From Crenobacter oryzisoli (GTDB taxonomy: Bacteria > Pseudomonadota > Gammaproteobacteria > Burkholderiales > Chromobacteriaceae), in contig NZ_JAUEDK010000027.1 in the NCBI RefSeq assembly GCF_030385785.1, forward strand, positions 1-64,000: a stretch of DNA of 64,000 nt, in the 5' to 3' direction. This document shows positions 54,312 through 64,000 of the stretch, piece after piece. The notes below the pieces were generated by a model. The model saw nothing but the letters and a program-made list of their open reading frames with translations, had not been told where the DNA came from and did not search any database. Each line of letters begins with the position of its first letter. Position 1 is the first letter of the stretch. A program made the position numbers and the translations under genes.

Positions 54312-54348
54312 AAGCGGGGAGGCGATCTGTCACTTTCGCCTCCCGCTT
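54312..54348 (-). terminator. Attenuator-like hairpin after the first subunit gene
   Basis: AAGCGGGGAGGCGA and TCGCCTCCCGCTT form a long stem with one bulge. On the - strand it is followed by CTTCCCTTTT. It lies between the first and second genes of the operon and probably makes the first product the most abundant. Confidence 0.6.
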
Positions 54349-54372
54349 GATCAAAGCGGCTTTAGGACTTGG

Positions 54373-54936
54373 TTACTTGCCGCCAACCTGAGCATTGACG
54401 CTCACGTTGTTTTGTTGCTGGATGAGGGAGCTGTAGCCGGTGCTTTGAGCGATAGCGCCTACACCATTGATGTTATTGCCGCTAAGGTTCGCATCACCGG
54501 AACCGACGACGGTCCAAGAATAAGCAGAGGATCCACCATTGCTAGCGCGTGCGCCAGCATCGGCGTCCGCAGCTGCCAAGGCGGCATCGCCAGCCCGGCC
54601 TTCATGAAGTTTTTCAACTTCAGCATTGGCTCGTGCACCTGCACCACTCAATGCGGCTGCGCCGGAGAACGAGGAGGCACGGGCATCTCCGCCTTCAACC
54701 TTAGTCCCGGTTGTGCTGCCGTGCATATGAGCATCAATCTTCGATTCCTGCTTGTTGATGCTGGTAAAACGGTAGCGATTGAAGCTGTCCTTGATGTTTA
54801 CATCAACATCGGTTTTATTGAACGAGTTTTGTACATCTACATCGGTTTTGTTGCCTCCATGGCGGTCGCCGCCAGCCATAGCTACTGTGGAACCAAGGGC
54901 CAAGGCGACTGCAACGGCAAGTGCGAGCTTTTTCAT
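54373..54936 (-). CDS. Secreted subunit-like protein (A), first gene of operon
   Basis: A 187-residue exported protein: Lys-Lys signal peptide 1-21 (AMA cleavage). A tandem repeat NKTDVDV (29-35 and 40-46), each ending in SFN, follows. The middle is Ala/Gly/Asp-rich (85-150). The C-terminal motif is G158-VGAIAQSTGYSSLIQQQ, shared with the next protein. No Cys. AGGAG lies before the ATG at 54936; a longer frame upstream crosses the promoter and is rejected. It is the promoter-proximal gene behind a sigma-54 promoter, so probably the major subunit. No known family recognised. Confidence 0.78.
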   Translation of the reverse strand: MKKLALAVAVALALGSTVAMAGGDRHGGNKTDVDVQNSFNKTDVDVNIKDSFNRYRFTSINKQESKIDAHMHGSTTGTKVEGGDARASSFSGAAALSGAGARANAEVEKLHEGRAGDAALAAADADAGARASNGGSSAYSWTVVGSGDANLSGNNINGVGAIAQSTGYSSLIQQQNNVSVNAQVGGK

Positions 54937-55011
54937 GGTCGTTACTCCTGAGGTTCTAGTCCGAAGTCGGGTGATCCACATTGGCGCTTTGCTTTTGCGC
55001 ACTCACCTAAG

Positions 55012-55027
55012 AGCAAGTCATGTGCCA
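55012..55027 (-). promoter_or_regulatory. Sigma-54 (-24/-12) promoter
   Basis: On the - strand TGGCAC, five bases, TTGCT: a full match to the sigma-54 consensus TGGCAC-N5-TTGCW. It would start transcription near 55000, about 64 bp before the first gene of the secreted-protein operon. Confidence 0.88.
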
Positions 55028-55113
55028 GGTTATGGCTGGATGTATAAAAGGCTGATTTTCTTGGGAATGTATGGATTTCTCATGGGCGCATGGCATTTTT
55101 TCGCTGAGATAGC

Positions 55114-55131
55114 TGTGTCAGTTCTGAAACA
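55114..55131. promoter_or_regulatory. Activator-site-like palindrome, proximal
   Basis: TGTGTCA-GTTC-TGAAACA: same layout as the distal site with one mismatch between arms. It lies about 90 bp upstream of the -24/-12 promoter. Confidence 0.55.
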
Positions 55132-55214
55132 GTTTTGGCGGGCTGTAGCTAAGGCTTCGAATAAAATCCTTGTCTGGCCAAGATGAGGCAGAGCTAGGTG
55201 TGATCTTTGAAAAG

Positions 55215-55232
55215 TGTTTCAACAATGAAACA
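55215..55232. promoter_or_regulatory. Activator-site-like palindrome, distal
   Basis: TGTTTCA-ACAA-TGAAACA, a perfect 7-bp-arm palindrome about 190 bp upstream of the sigma-54 promoter and 101 bp from the proximal copy. Distance and symmetry fit an upstream activating site for the Fis-type activator. Confidence 0.62.
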
Positions 55233-55803
55233 GGTGAGCGAGTGTGTCACACACTACACATAAGCATGCGGCTCCCATGCCAAGGGCAACCCCGTTGGTC
55301 TAGCGATCGGCAGGGATTGGCTGACAGAGGGAGCTGCATTCGGGATGGATGGTGTCTCTGCACGGCTGGTTACCGTGGCCCAAACAGGGATGGCGGGGGA
55401 GGTTTCTATTCGGTTGGCACCATGACCAAAATGCTGAGGCCACGGAGGGGCTAGGATGTGGGCGCCATGGGTGGAGCTGACCGCGAAGATACGGGGGATG
55501 GCCTGGTTGTTACGGGTTGTCGCGCTGATTAGGTTTCCCTTTCTCAGGGACGTCACTTAGCGGGCTTCGGTTTGCTGGTGCTGCCCTGCTAATCCCTCCG
55601 CGTGCTTCTGAGCATCATGTCCAAGCTGTTGCGATGGCTCTGGTTAGCAGGGCCTAGCTGTATGCTTTCGAGCTTGGCCGAGTGGGGGCTTTGCATAACA
55701 AGGCATCACGAGATGTCAATATTGTGGGCGTGCTCACCGTGCGGTGGAGTGTGCGCATCTGCAGCCCTTGCCCTCCCTGGACCAGCCTATTCAGGAGCAG
55801 CGA

Positions 55804-55875
55804 AGAGCCGCTGAAACCCTCCCCGGCATTGTTGCTCCGCCCTGCCGGGGCACTGGGCTAGTTTTGTCAGCGGCT
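55804..55875 (+). repeat. Dispersed palindromic repeat, copy D (internally deleted)
   Basis: A 72-bp element with ends AGAGCCGCTGA and TCAGCGGCT. It keeps the left flank (CCGGCATTGTTGC) and right end (GTTTTGTCAGCGGCT) of the family but lacks about 40 bp of the core. It sits just downstream of dnaE at the right border of the accessory region. Confidence 0.65.
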
Positions 55876-55900
55876 ACAAGCTGAGGCGAAGGCTTTCGTA

Positions 55901-58900
55901 CTACCACATCACCTTGACGGCCTCGTTCCCTAGCCAATCACGCAATCCCAGCAGCAGACCATCGTCCAGGCGTACCCCCCAGTCGCGTGGAAACTCTAGC
56001 TCTCCCCGAGCCTGGTGGTTCTGGTAGTCGATACGCACTACACAGCCCATGTCTTCGCTGCGGAATGGGGCCAGCAATGTCTTGAGCCGCGCCACGTCGC
56101 TATTGCCGTTCATCTGTAGCTTGAGGCCACGGGCGAATCGGCTGCGCGCTTCGCCTAGGTCGTAAATCTTGTCGGCGATGATACGCACGCCGCCTGAGAA
56201 GCTGTCCTCGCTGACCTTACCCTCGATCACCAGGACCGTGTCTTCCTTCAGCTTGGTGCGATTGGCATCGAATGCCTCGGCGAACACCGACACCTCGAGC
56301 TTGGTGCTGGCATCGTCGAGCTGGATGAACGCCATCTTGCCGCGGTTGCCGACTTTGGTTCGAATGCCGGTGACGAAACCAGCGATGAGCTGCGGCTCCT
56401 TGCGTGGCGTGACGCGGCTCAGTGGCGTCTTGATGAAGCTGCGCACCTCGCGCTCGTAGGCGGTGAAGGGGTGGCCGGACAGGTAATAGCCGATCGCCAG
56501 CTTCTCTTCGGCCAACTGCACCGCCGGCGCCCACGGCTTGGTCTCGACCATTTCCACGCCCGGCGCCGCGTCGGCCTCGAACATGTCGAACAGGCCGCCC
56601 TGGTTGGCGTTGGCCGCTTCCTGCTCGGCCGCTTCCATCGCCAGGCCGACGTTGGCGAACAGCTTGGCGCGGTTCGGATCGATCGAATCGAAGGCGCCGC
56701 CGCGAATCAGCGACTCGATGGTGCGCTTGTTGACGATGCGCTTGTCGGTACGGCGGCAGAAGTCGAATAGGTCTGTGAATGGGCCACCTTCCTTGCGCAC
56801 TGCCACGATGTGGTCGACCGCCGCCTCGCCGGTGCCCTTCACCGCACCGAGTGCGTAGCGGATCTCTTGGCGGTTCACCGGTACGAAGCGATAGAAGCTC
56901 TCGTTCACGTCCGGCGGCAGGAACTTCAGCTTGTTGGCCAGCGAGTCGTCGTAGAACACCTTGAGCTGGTCGGTGTTGTCCAATTCGGACGACATGGTGG
57001 CCGCCATGAACGCCGCACAGTGGTGGGCTTTCAGCCAGGCGGTCTGGTAGGACACCACCGCATAGGCGGCGGTGTGCGACTTGTTGAAGCCGTACTCGGC
57101 GAACTTGGCCATCAGGTCGAACAACTGTTCGGCCAACTTCGGGTCATAACCCTTGTTCTTAGCGCCCTCGGCGATCTTCTCGCGGTGAGCGGCCATCTCT
57201 TCCGGCTTCTTTTTACCCATCGCGCGACGCAGCATGTCGGCGCCACCCAGCGTGTAGCCGCCGATGATCTGCGAGATCTGCATCACCTGTTCCTGATACA
57301 CGATCACGCCATAGGTCGGGTCAAGGCAGGCCTGCAGGTCGGGGTGGAAGTAATCCACCTCCTGCTTACCGGCCTTACGCAGGATGAAGTCGTCCACCAT
57401 GCCGGAGCCGAGCGGGCCCGGGCGATACAGAGCCAGCACAGCGATGATGTCTTCGAAACGGTCGGGTTTCAGTTTTTCCAGCAGCCGTTTCATGCCGTCC
57501 GATTCAAGCTGGAATACCGCGGTGGTGTTGGCCTTCTGCAGCACCTGATAGGCGGCCGGATCGGTAAACTCGAGCAGATTCAGGTCGGTGTCGAAGCCCG
57601 GTTCCAGATCTTTGATGTAGCGCACTGCCAGATCGATAATCGTCAGGTTGCGCAGGCCCAGAAAGTCGAACTTCACCAGGCCGATCTGTTCGACGTCGTC
57701 CTTGTCGTACATCGACACCGGCACCGCGTCGTCACCGGACGCCTGGTAGAGCGGGCAGAAGTCGGTCAGCTTGCCCGGCGCGATCAGCACACCGCCGGCG
57801 TGCATGCCGATGTTACGGGTCATGCCCTCCAGCTTCTTGGCCAGCTCCCACAGCTCGCGCAGCTCTTCCTCGTTCTCCAGGCGTTCCTTCAGCACCGGCT
57901 CCATCTCGATCGCATCGTCGAGCGAGTAGTGCTTGCCCGGCGCGGCCGGGATCAGCTTGGAGACGCCGTCGCAGAACATATAGGGCAGATCGAGCACCCG
58001 GCCGACGTCGCGCACCACCGCTTTCGCGGCCATGGTGCCGAAGGTGGCGATCTGCGATACCGCCTCGGCGCCGTAGGCCTGGCGCACATATTCGATCACC
58101 CGGTAGCGGTTGTCCTGGCAGAAGTCGACGTCGAAGTCAGGCATCGACACCCGTTCCGGGTTCAGGAAGCGCTCGAACAGCAGCGCGTAGGCCAGCGGGT
58201 CGATGTCGGTAATGCCCAGGCTGTAGGCCACTAGGCTGCCGGCACCGGAGCCCCGGCCAGGGCCGACTGGGCAGCCGTTGTTCTTTGCCCAGTTGATGAA
58301 ATCGGCCACGATCATAAAGTAGCCGGGGAAGCCCATCTGGATGATGGTGTCGGTCTCGATCTTCAGGCGGGCGTCATATTCGGGACGGCGCTCGGCACGC
58401 ACCGTTGGATCGGGGAACAGCTTCTCCAGCCGCTGCTCGAGTCCTTCCTTGGAGCTATGCACCAGGAAGTCATCCAGCGTCATGCCTTCCGGGGTCGGGA
58501 AGTCCGGCAGGTAGTTCTTGCCCAGCTGCACGGTGATGTTGCAACGCTTGGCAATCTCCACCGAGTTTTCCAGCGCTTCGGGGATGTCGGCGAAGCGCTC
58601 GATCATCTCCGCAGTCGATAGGAAATACTGGCAGGGATCGAAATCTTTCGGCCGACGTTTGTCCGACAGCGTATAGCCCTCGGCGATGCACACCCGTGCC
58701 TCGTGTGCCTTGAAATCGTCCGCGTCCATGAACTGGATCGGATGTGTGGCCACCACCGGCAGGCTCAGCTCGCCGGCCAGCCACAGCGAGGCCTGGACGA
58801 TCTGCTCGATCTGCGGGCTGTCCAGGCGCTGCACTTCCAGATAGAAGCTGTCCGGGAACAGACCAGCCCAGTACTCGGCGCGACGGCGTGCTTCGTCCGG

Positions 58901-59344
58901 ATTGCTGTTGGCCAGCGCGGCGCCGATGTCGCCCAGGTGAGCGCCGGATAGACACAGCAGATTGCTGTTGTCGCCCTTTTCCAGCCACGCGCGTTTCAGC
59001 TCGGTACGGCCACGGTACTGATTGTGCAAAAAGCCTTCGGTCAACAGCTCGCACAGGCGCAGGTAGCCCTCGCGGTTCTTCGCCATTAGCATCAGCCGGA
59101 ACGGCTTGTCGCGGTCCTCCTCGTTCTCGAGCCAGGCGTCGACCGACACGATCGGCTTGATGCCGGCACCGCGGCAGTACTTGTAGAACTTCACCATGCC
59201 GAACATGTTCATCAGGTCGGACATGCCGAGCGCGGGCATGCCGTCGGCTTTGGCGCGTTTTACCGCCTCGTCGAGGCGGACGATGCCGTCGGTGATGGAG
59301 AACTCCGAGTGGAGGCGAAGATGGACAAAGCGCGGGGTAGTCAT
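55901..59344 (-). CDS. dnaE: DNA polymerase III alpha subunit
   Basis: The replicative polymerase, 1147 residues. The N-terminal PHP domain starts HLRLHSEFSITDGIVRLDEA. The polymerase aspartates lie in the PDFDVDFCQDNR block (about 400-411). A helix-hairpin-helix region and an OB domain (IAGFVTGIRTKVGNRGKMAF, about 980-1000) follow. It is slightly shorter than the Escherichia coli protein. It starts at ATG 59344. It has no partner genes here. Confidence 0.97.
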   Translation of the reverse strand: MTTPRFVHLRLHSEFSITDGIVRLDEAVKRAKADGMPALGMSDLMNMFGMVKFYKYCRGAGIKPIVSVDAWLENEEDRDKPFRLMLMAKNREGYLRLCELLTEGFLHNQYRGRTELKRAWLEKGDNSNLLCLSGAHLGDIGAALANSNPDEARRRAEYWAGLFPDSFYLEVQRLDSPQIEQIVQASLWLAGELSLPVVATHPIQFMDADDFKAHEARVCIAEGYTLSDKRRPKDFDPCQYFLSTAEMIERFADIPEALENSVEIAKRCNITVQLGKNYLPDFPTPEGMTLDDFLVHSSKEGLEQRLEKLFPDPTVRAERRPEYDARLKIETDTIIQMGFPGYFMIVADFINWAKNNGCPVGPGRGSGAGSLVAYSLGITDIDPLAYALLFERFLNPERVSMPDFDVDFCQDNRYRVIEYVRQAYGAEAVSQIATFGTMAAKAVVRDVGRVLDLPYMFCDGVSKLIPAAPGKHYSLDDAIEMEPVLKERLENEEELRELWELAKKLEGMTRNIGMHAGGVLIAPGKLTDFCPLYQASGDDAVPVSMYDKDDVEQIGLVKFDFLGLRNLTIIDLAVRYIKDLEPGFDTDLNLLEFTDPAAYQVLQKANTTAVFQLESDGMKRLLEKLKPDRFEDIIAVLALYRPGPLGSGMVDDFILRKAGKQEVDYFHPDLQACLDPTYGVIVYQEQVMQISQIIGGYTLGGADMLRRAMGKKKPEEMAAHREKIAEGAKNKGYDPKLAEQLFDLMAKFAEYGFNKSHTAAYAVVSYQTAWLKAHHCAAFMAATMSSELDNTDQLKVFYDDSLANKLKFLPPDVNESFYRFVPVNRQEIRYALGAVKGTGEAAVDHIVAVRKEGGPFTDLFDFCRRTDKRIVNKRTIESLIRGGAFDSIDPNRAKLFANVGLAMEAAEQEAANANQGGLFDMFEADAAPGVEMVETKPWAPAVQLAEEKLAIGYYLSGHPFTAYEREVRSFIKTPLSRVTPRKEPQLIAGFVTGIRTKVGNRGKMAFIQLDDASTKLEVSVFAEAFDANRTKLKEDTVLVIEGKVSEDSFSGGVRIIADKIYDLGEARSRFARGLKLQMNGNSDVARLKTLLAPFRSEDMGCVVRIDYQNHQARGELEFPRDWGVRLDDGLLLGLRDWLGNEAVKVMW

Positions 59345-59432
59345 CCGCGCATTGTACCGTGAGGGCGGGTTGGCCGAAACGCACGGCGAGCGTTTAGAAC
59401 GGCGGGAAGCAGGGCGCCTTTGCTGTAATAAC

Positions 59433-59684
59433 TTACCCGTTGTCAGGCTTCGGCTTCATGGCGGTCATTGCGGCGCGTTGCATTTCTAGCGTCTTGATCT
59501 GCATCGACAGCAGGCCCAGGCTCATCGTCAGCCAGCCTTCTACTACACGCAGTTCGGCCAATTTGCGGTCGATTTCCTCTTCGGACAGCGGCGGCAGAAA
59601 GGCCTGCGCCTGCTGCGGGGTGGTGCTCTGCCAGAACTGGCGCAGCAGGGCGAAGGGGTCGTTCGGATTGAAGTCGGCGCTCAT
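59433..59684 (-). CDS. PhaM-like polyhydroxyalkanoate granule protein
   Basis: An 83-residue protein matching the PhaM family in LSEEEIDRKLAELRVVEGWL and the LxMQIKTLEMQRAAMTAM helix. In Ralstonia PhaM activates PHB synthase and links granules to the nucleoid through a basic C-terminal tail. Here the tail is short (KPKPDNG), so DNA binding is doubtful. ATG 59684 is used; the frame extends upstream into the maeB terminator region. No pha genes are adjacent. Confidence 0.75.
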   Translation of the reverse strand: MSADFNPNDPFALLRQFWQSTTPQQAQAFLPPLSEEEIDRKLAELRVVEGWLTMSLGLLSMQIKTLEMQRAAMTAMKPKPDNG

Positions 59685-59721
59685 GCAGTCTCCCAGGGGC
59701 GATGCGGCCAGTCGGCCGCGC

Positions 59722-59755
59722 AAACAAAACGGGCAAGCCCGAAGGCTTGCCCGTT
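59722..59755 (-). terminator. Intrinsic terminator of maeB
   Basis: AACGGGCAAGCC and GGCTTGCCCGTT form a 12-bp stem with loop CGAA, followed on the - strand by TTTTGTTTG. It lies 24 bp after the maeB stop. Confidence 0.9.
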
Positions 59756-59778
59756 GAGTATAGCGTCGAGTGCTGGGC

Positions 59779-62058
<2,280 letters not shown>

Positions 62059-62412
62059 CAGGAGCTCCTGAGTTTTTTACAGGTGTGGAATCAATTTCCA
62101 ATATTATACGGGACAACGACCGCCAAGGGTTAGTGGTGCTGTTGGACAGTCTTATGTGTGACCTTGGCTTGCCCGAATGATGCCTGAAAACCAAGCCGAG
62201 CGGGAGGGGAGGGGCGTCAGCGTTGGTTGAGCTGCCTGGATGCAGCTCTTAATGTAGCGGGTTCATTTGCTGTTTTGTCAGGAGCTAGTCGTTGCAGATG
62301 AGGGCTGTATCCAGTCTTGCAAAACCGCCTTGTCGGACAGTATCCGAGTTGAGGGGCGGATAACAAAACGGCGTTCCATCAGTCGGAACGCCGTTCGCGT
62401 TTTCATGTGAAG
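62059..62412. other. Intergenic region between maeB and nadB
   Basis: About 350 bp. It holds the maeB -10 box (62103-62108, - strand) and the nadB terminator. A segment near 62271 (TGTTTTGTCAGGAGCT) faintly recalls the end of the dispersed repeat but has no partner end. Otherwise nothing. Confidence 0.4.
62362..62395 (-). terminator. Intrinsic terminator of nadB
   Basis: AACGGCGTTCC and GGAACGCCGTT form an 11-bp stem around ATCAGTC, followed on the - strand by TTTTGTTA. It lies 18 bp after the nadB stop. Confidence 0.88.
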
Positions 62413-63984
62413 TTAAGGGGTCAGGACCGATTCCTTAGCTTCGGGCAACATGTCCGGATAGTCGCGGCTGTAGTGCAGCCCACGGCTCTCCTTGCGCAGC
62501 ATGGCCGAGCGCACGATCAGCTCCGCTGTCTGGACTAGGTTGCGTAGTTCGATCAGGTCATTTGAGACGTGGAAGTTACTGTAGTATTCGTCGATCTCGC
62601 CTTTCAGCAGCTCGATGCGGTGCAGTGCTCGCTCCAGTCGCTTGTTGGTCCGTACGATGCCAACGTAGTCCCACATTGCCCGGCGTAGTTCATCCCAGTT
62701 ATGTGAGATCACAACCTCTTCGTCCGGGTCCGTCACTTTACTATCGTCCCAGTCAGGGATCGCTGGTAGTTCCACCTTGGGTTGCTTCAAGATGTCGTTG
62801 GCGGCAGCACGACCGATTACCATGCACTCCAATAGTGAGTTGCTGGCCAGTCGGTTGGCGCCATGCAAGCCGGTGCAGGCTACTTCGCCGACTGCATAGA
62901 GACCGTCGACATCGGTGTGGCCTTGCAGGTCGGTGACCAGGCCGCCGCAGGTGAAGTGCACTGCGGGGACTACTGGGATAGGCTGCTGGGTGATATCGAT
63001 GCCAAGCTCCAGGCAGTGGGCATAGATGTTCGGGAAGTGCTCCTGGATGAAGCTGGCCGGTTTGTAGGAGATGTCCAGGTAGACGCAGTCGAGGCCATGC
63101 TTCTTCATCTCGAAGTCGATAGCGCGAGCCACCACGTCGCGTGGGGCCAGTTCGGCGCGCTTGTCATGGTTCGGCATGAAGCGTGTGCCATCTGGTAGGC
63201 GCAGAATGCCGCCTTCGCCTCGGACTGCTTCAGTGATCAAGAATGACTTGGTCTGCGGGTGATACAGACAGGTCGGGTGGAACTGGATGAACTCCATGTT
63301 CGACACGCGGCAACCGGCTCGCCACCCCATCGCAATGCCGTCGCCGGTGGCGGTATCCGGGTTGGTCGTATAGAGGTAGACCTTGCCGGCGCCACCCGAG
63401 GCCAGAATGGTGCTCTCCGCAGCGATGGTCAGCACCTCGTCGTTGCGCTTGTCGAGTGCATAGACACCGAAGCAGCGATTGCCATCAAGACCAAGTTTCT
63501 TTGAGGTGACCAGGTCGATCGCCAGAAACTCTTCCAGTACGGTGATGTTCGGATGGGCCTTGATCTTCTGACCCAGTGTCGAGGTCACTGCCGCGCCGGT
63601 AGCGTCGGCGGCGTGAATGATGCGGCGATGGCTATGGCCACCCTCACGGGTCAGGTGATAGCCAGTCTTATGGGTTTCGTCCTTGGTAAACGGTACGCCT
63701 AGCGCGATCAACCAGTCGATCGCTCGTTTGGAGTTCTCGACGATGAAGCGCGTCGTCGTCTCGTTGCAGAGTCCGGCGCCGGCCACCAGCGTGTCCCGGA
63801 TGTGAGCTTCCACCGAATCGCCGGTGTCCAGGACGGCGGCGATGCCTCCCTGCGCGTAAGTCGAACTGCCTTCCAGTAGGTCGCGTTTGGTGATTAGGCC
63901 TACCTTGCGGCTTTCTGCTAGGTGTAGAGCCAGCGTCATGCCGGCCAGGCCGCTGCCGATAATCAGTACATCGAATTTGAGCAT
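62413..63984 (-). CDS. nadB: L-aspartate oxidase
   Basis: The FAD enzyme of NAD synthesis that oxidises aspartate to iminoaspartate, 523 residues. The N-terminal Rossmann motif is [20 protein letters not shown]. The GGIAAV and QFHPTCLY blocks, the ARDVVARAI-type segment ([11 protein letters not shown]) and [13 protein letters not shown] confirm the family; a succinate dehydrogenase flavoprotein is excluded by the length and by these NadB-type blocks. ATG 63984 lies 16 bp from the window edge, so regulation cannot be judged. Confidence 0.95.
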   Translation of the reverse strand: MLKFDVLIIGSGLAGMTLALHLAESRKVGLITKRDLLEGSSTYAQGGIAAVLDTGDSVEAHIRDTLVAGAGLCNETTTRFIVENSKRAIDWLIALGVPFTKDETHKTGYHLTREGGHSHRRIIHAADATGAAVTSTLGQKIKAHPNITVLEEFLAIDLVTSKKLGLDGNRCFGVYALDKRNDEVLTIAAESTILASGGAGKVYLYTTNPDTATGDGIAMGWRAGCRVSNMEFIQFHPTCLYHPQTKSFLITEAVRGEGGILRLPDGTRFMPNHDKRAELAPRDVVARAIDFEMKKHGLDCVYLDISYKPASFIQEHFPNIYAHCLELGIDITQQPIPVVPAVHFTCGGLVTDLQGHTDVDGLYAVGEVACTGLHGANRLASNSLLECMVIGRAAANDILKQPKVELPAIPDWDDSKVTDPDEEVVISHNWDELRRAMWDYVGIVRTNKRLERALHRIELLKGEIDEYYSNFHVSNDLIELRNLVQTAELIVRSAMLRKESRGLHYSRDYPDMLPEAKESVLTP

Positions 63985-64000
63985 TGCTTTGCCACTTTAT

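Larger units (their letters stand above)
54937..55900. other. Long regulatory region upstream of the Fap-like operon
   Basis: About 960 bp without a gene. The left 300 bp hold the sigma-54 promoter and two palindromes. The stretch 55260-55800 is G+C-richer and shows no gene, RNA or clear remnant. Repeat copy D lies at the right end, next to dnaE. Confidence 0.55.

Noticed and set aside
54779-55186. Open frame on the + strand across the sigma-54 promoter
   Set aside because: Overlaps the signal-peptide region of protein A on the opposite strand and lacks a ribosome-binding site.
56810-58234. 474-codon open frame antisense to dnaE
   Set aside because: Mirror of the polymerase coding sequence; no sensible domain.
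62265-62290. Possible sixth copy of the dispersed repeat
   Set aside because: Only one end-like segment (TGTTTTGTCAGGAGCT) is present; no matching partner end or core.

Overview
The window is a stretch of a high-GC betaproteobacterial chromosome, most likely from the Neisseriales (Chromobacteriaceae or Aquaspirillaceae type). The evidence is the mix of families: an lrp/dadA/alr locus, hopanoid-type squalene genes hpnC-hpnD-hpnE, a PhaM-like protein, a DctA-type transporter, RadA, LolC/LolD and a two-domain MaeB. The species cannot be named from the sequence alone. Most genes are dense, high-GC and flanked by clear intrinsic terminators. I see no CRISPR array, rRNA gene, prophage or replication origin.

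Layout. 0-1.43 kb: an IS110/IS1111-type insertion sequence. 1.7-7.4 kb: an RND efflux pair (MdtA/MdtC type) and an MFS transporter. 7.4-14.9 kb: a regulator remnant, a YbaK deacylase, divergent lrp and dadA-alr, a patatin-like lipase, a GAF protein, ribA and a small unknown. 15-19.7 kb: tRNA-Ala, dctA and its likely GntR/FCD regulator with a perfect FadR-type operator, an MgtC-like protein and a DOPA-dioxygenase-like protein. 19.7-27 kb: a chemoreceptor, then a MarR regulator with a perfect operator in front of an AaeB/AaeX/AaeA/outer-membrane-factor efflux operon. 27-31.3 kb: a SUV3-like RNA helicase, a hydrolase with a Cys nucleophile and a MASE1-PAS protein. 31.4-31.9 kb: an alternating Glu/Ala tRNA cluster. 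32-38.7 kb: hpnCDE with a degenerate SDR and a lipoprotein, radA, and an ECF sigma/ZAS anti-sigma pair. 39-49.1 kb: a chemoreceptor, a Fur-box-controlled DUF2325 protein, UbiB, an NlpC/P60 protein, lolC-lolD, MscS, nudB and an EEP hydrolase. 49.1-55.9 kb: an A+T-richer accessory region. 55.9-64 kb: dnaE, a phaM-like gene, maeB and nadB.

The most interesting part is 49.1-55.9 kb. A sigma-54 activator and an outer-membrane beta-barrel protein lie on the + strand. Facing them is a four-gene - strand operon encoding two small secreted proteins, a secreted C39-type cysteine peptidase and a third secreted protein. The three small secreted proteins share a C-terminal motif with spaced T and Q residues. 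The operon starts behind a textbook -24/-12 promoter (GG/GC) with two copies of TGTnTCA-N4-TGAAACA about 100 bp apart upstream. This matches the logic of the Pseudomonas Fap functional-amyloid system (FapF barrel, FapD C39 peptidase, FapB/C/E subunits), but the subunits are not recognisable Fap proteins. I propose a Fap-like extracellular fibre or secretion system, probably under sigma-54 control.

A family of palindromic intergenic repeats of about 113 bp (four copies plus one divergent relative) is scattered through the window, one of them at the edge of the Fap-like region.
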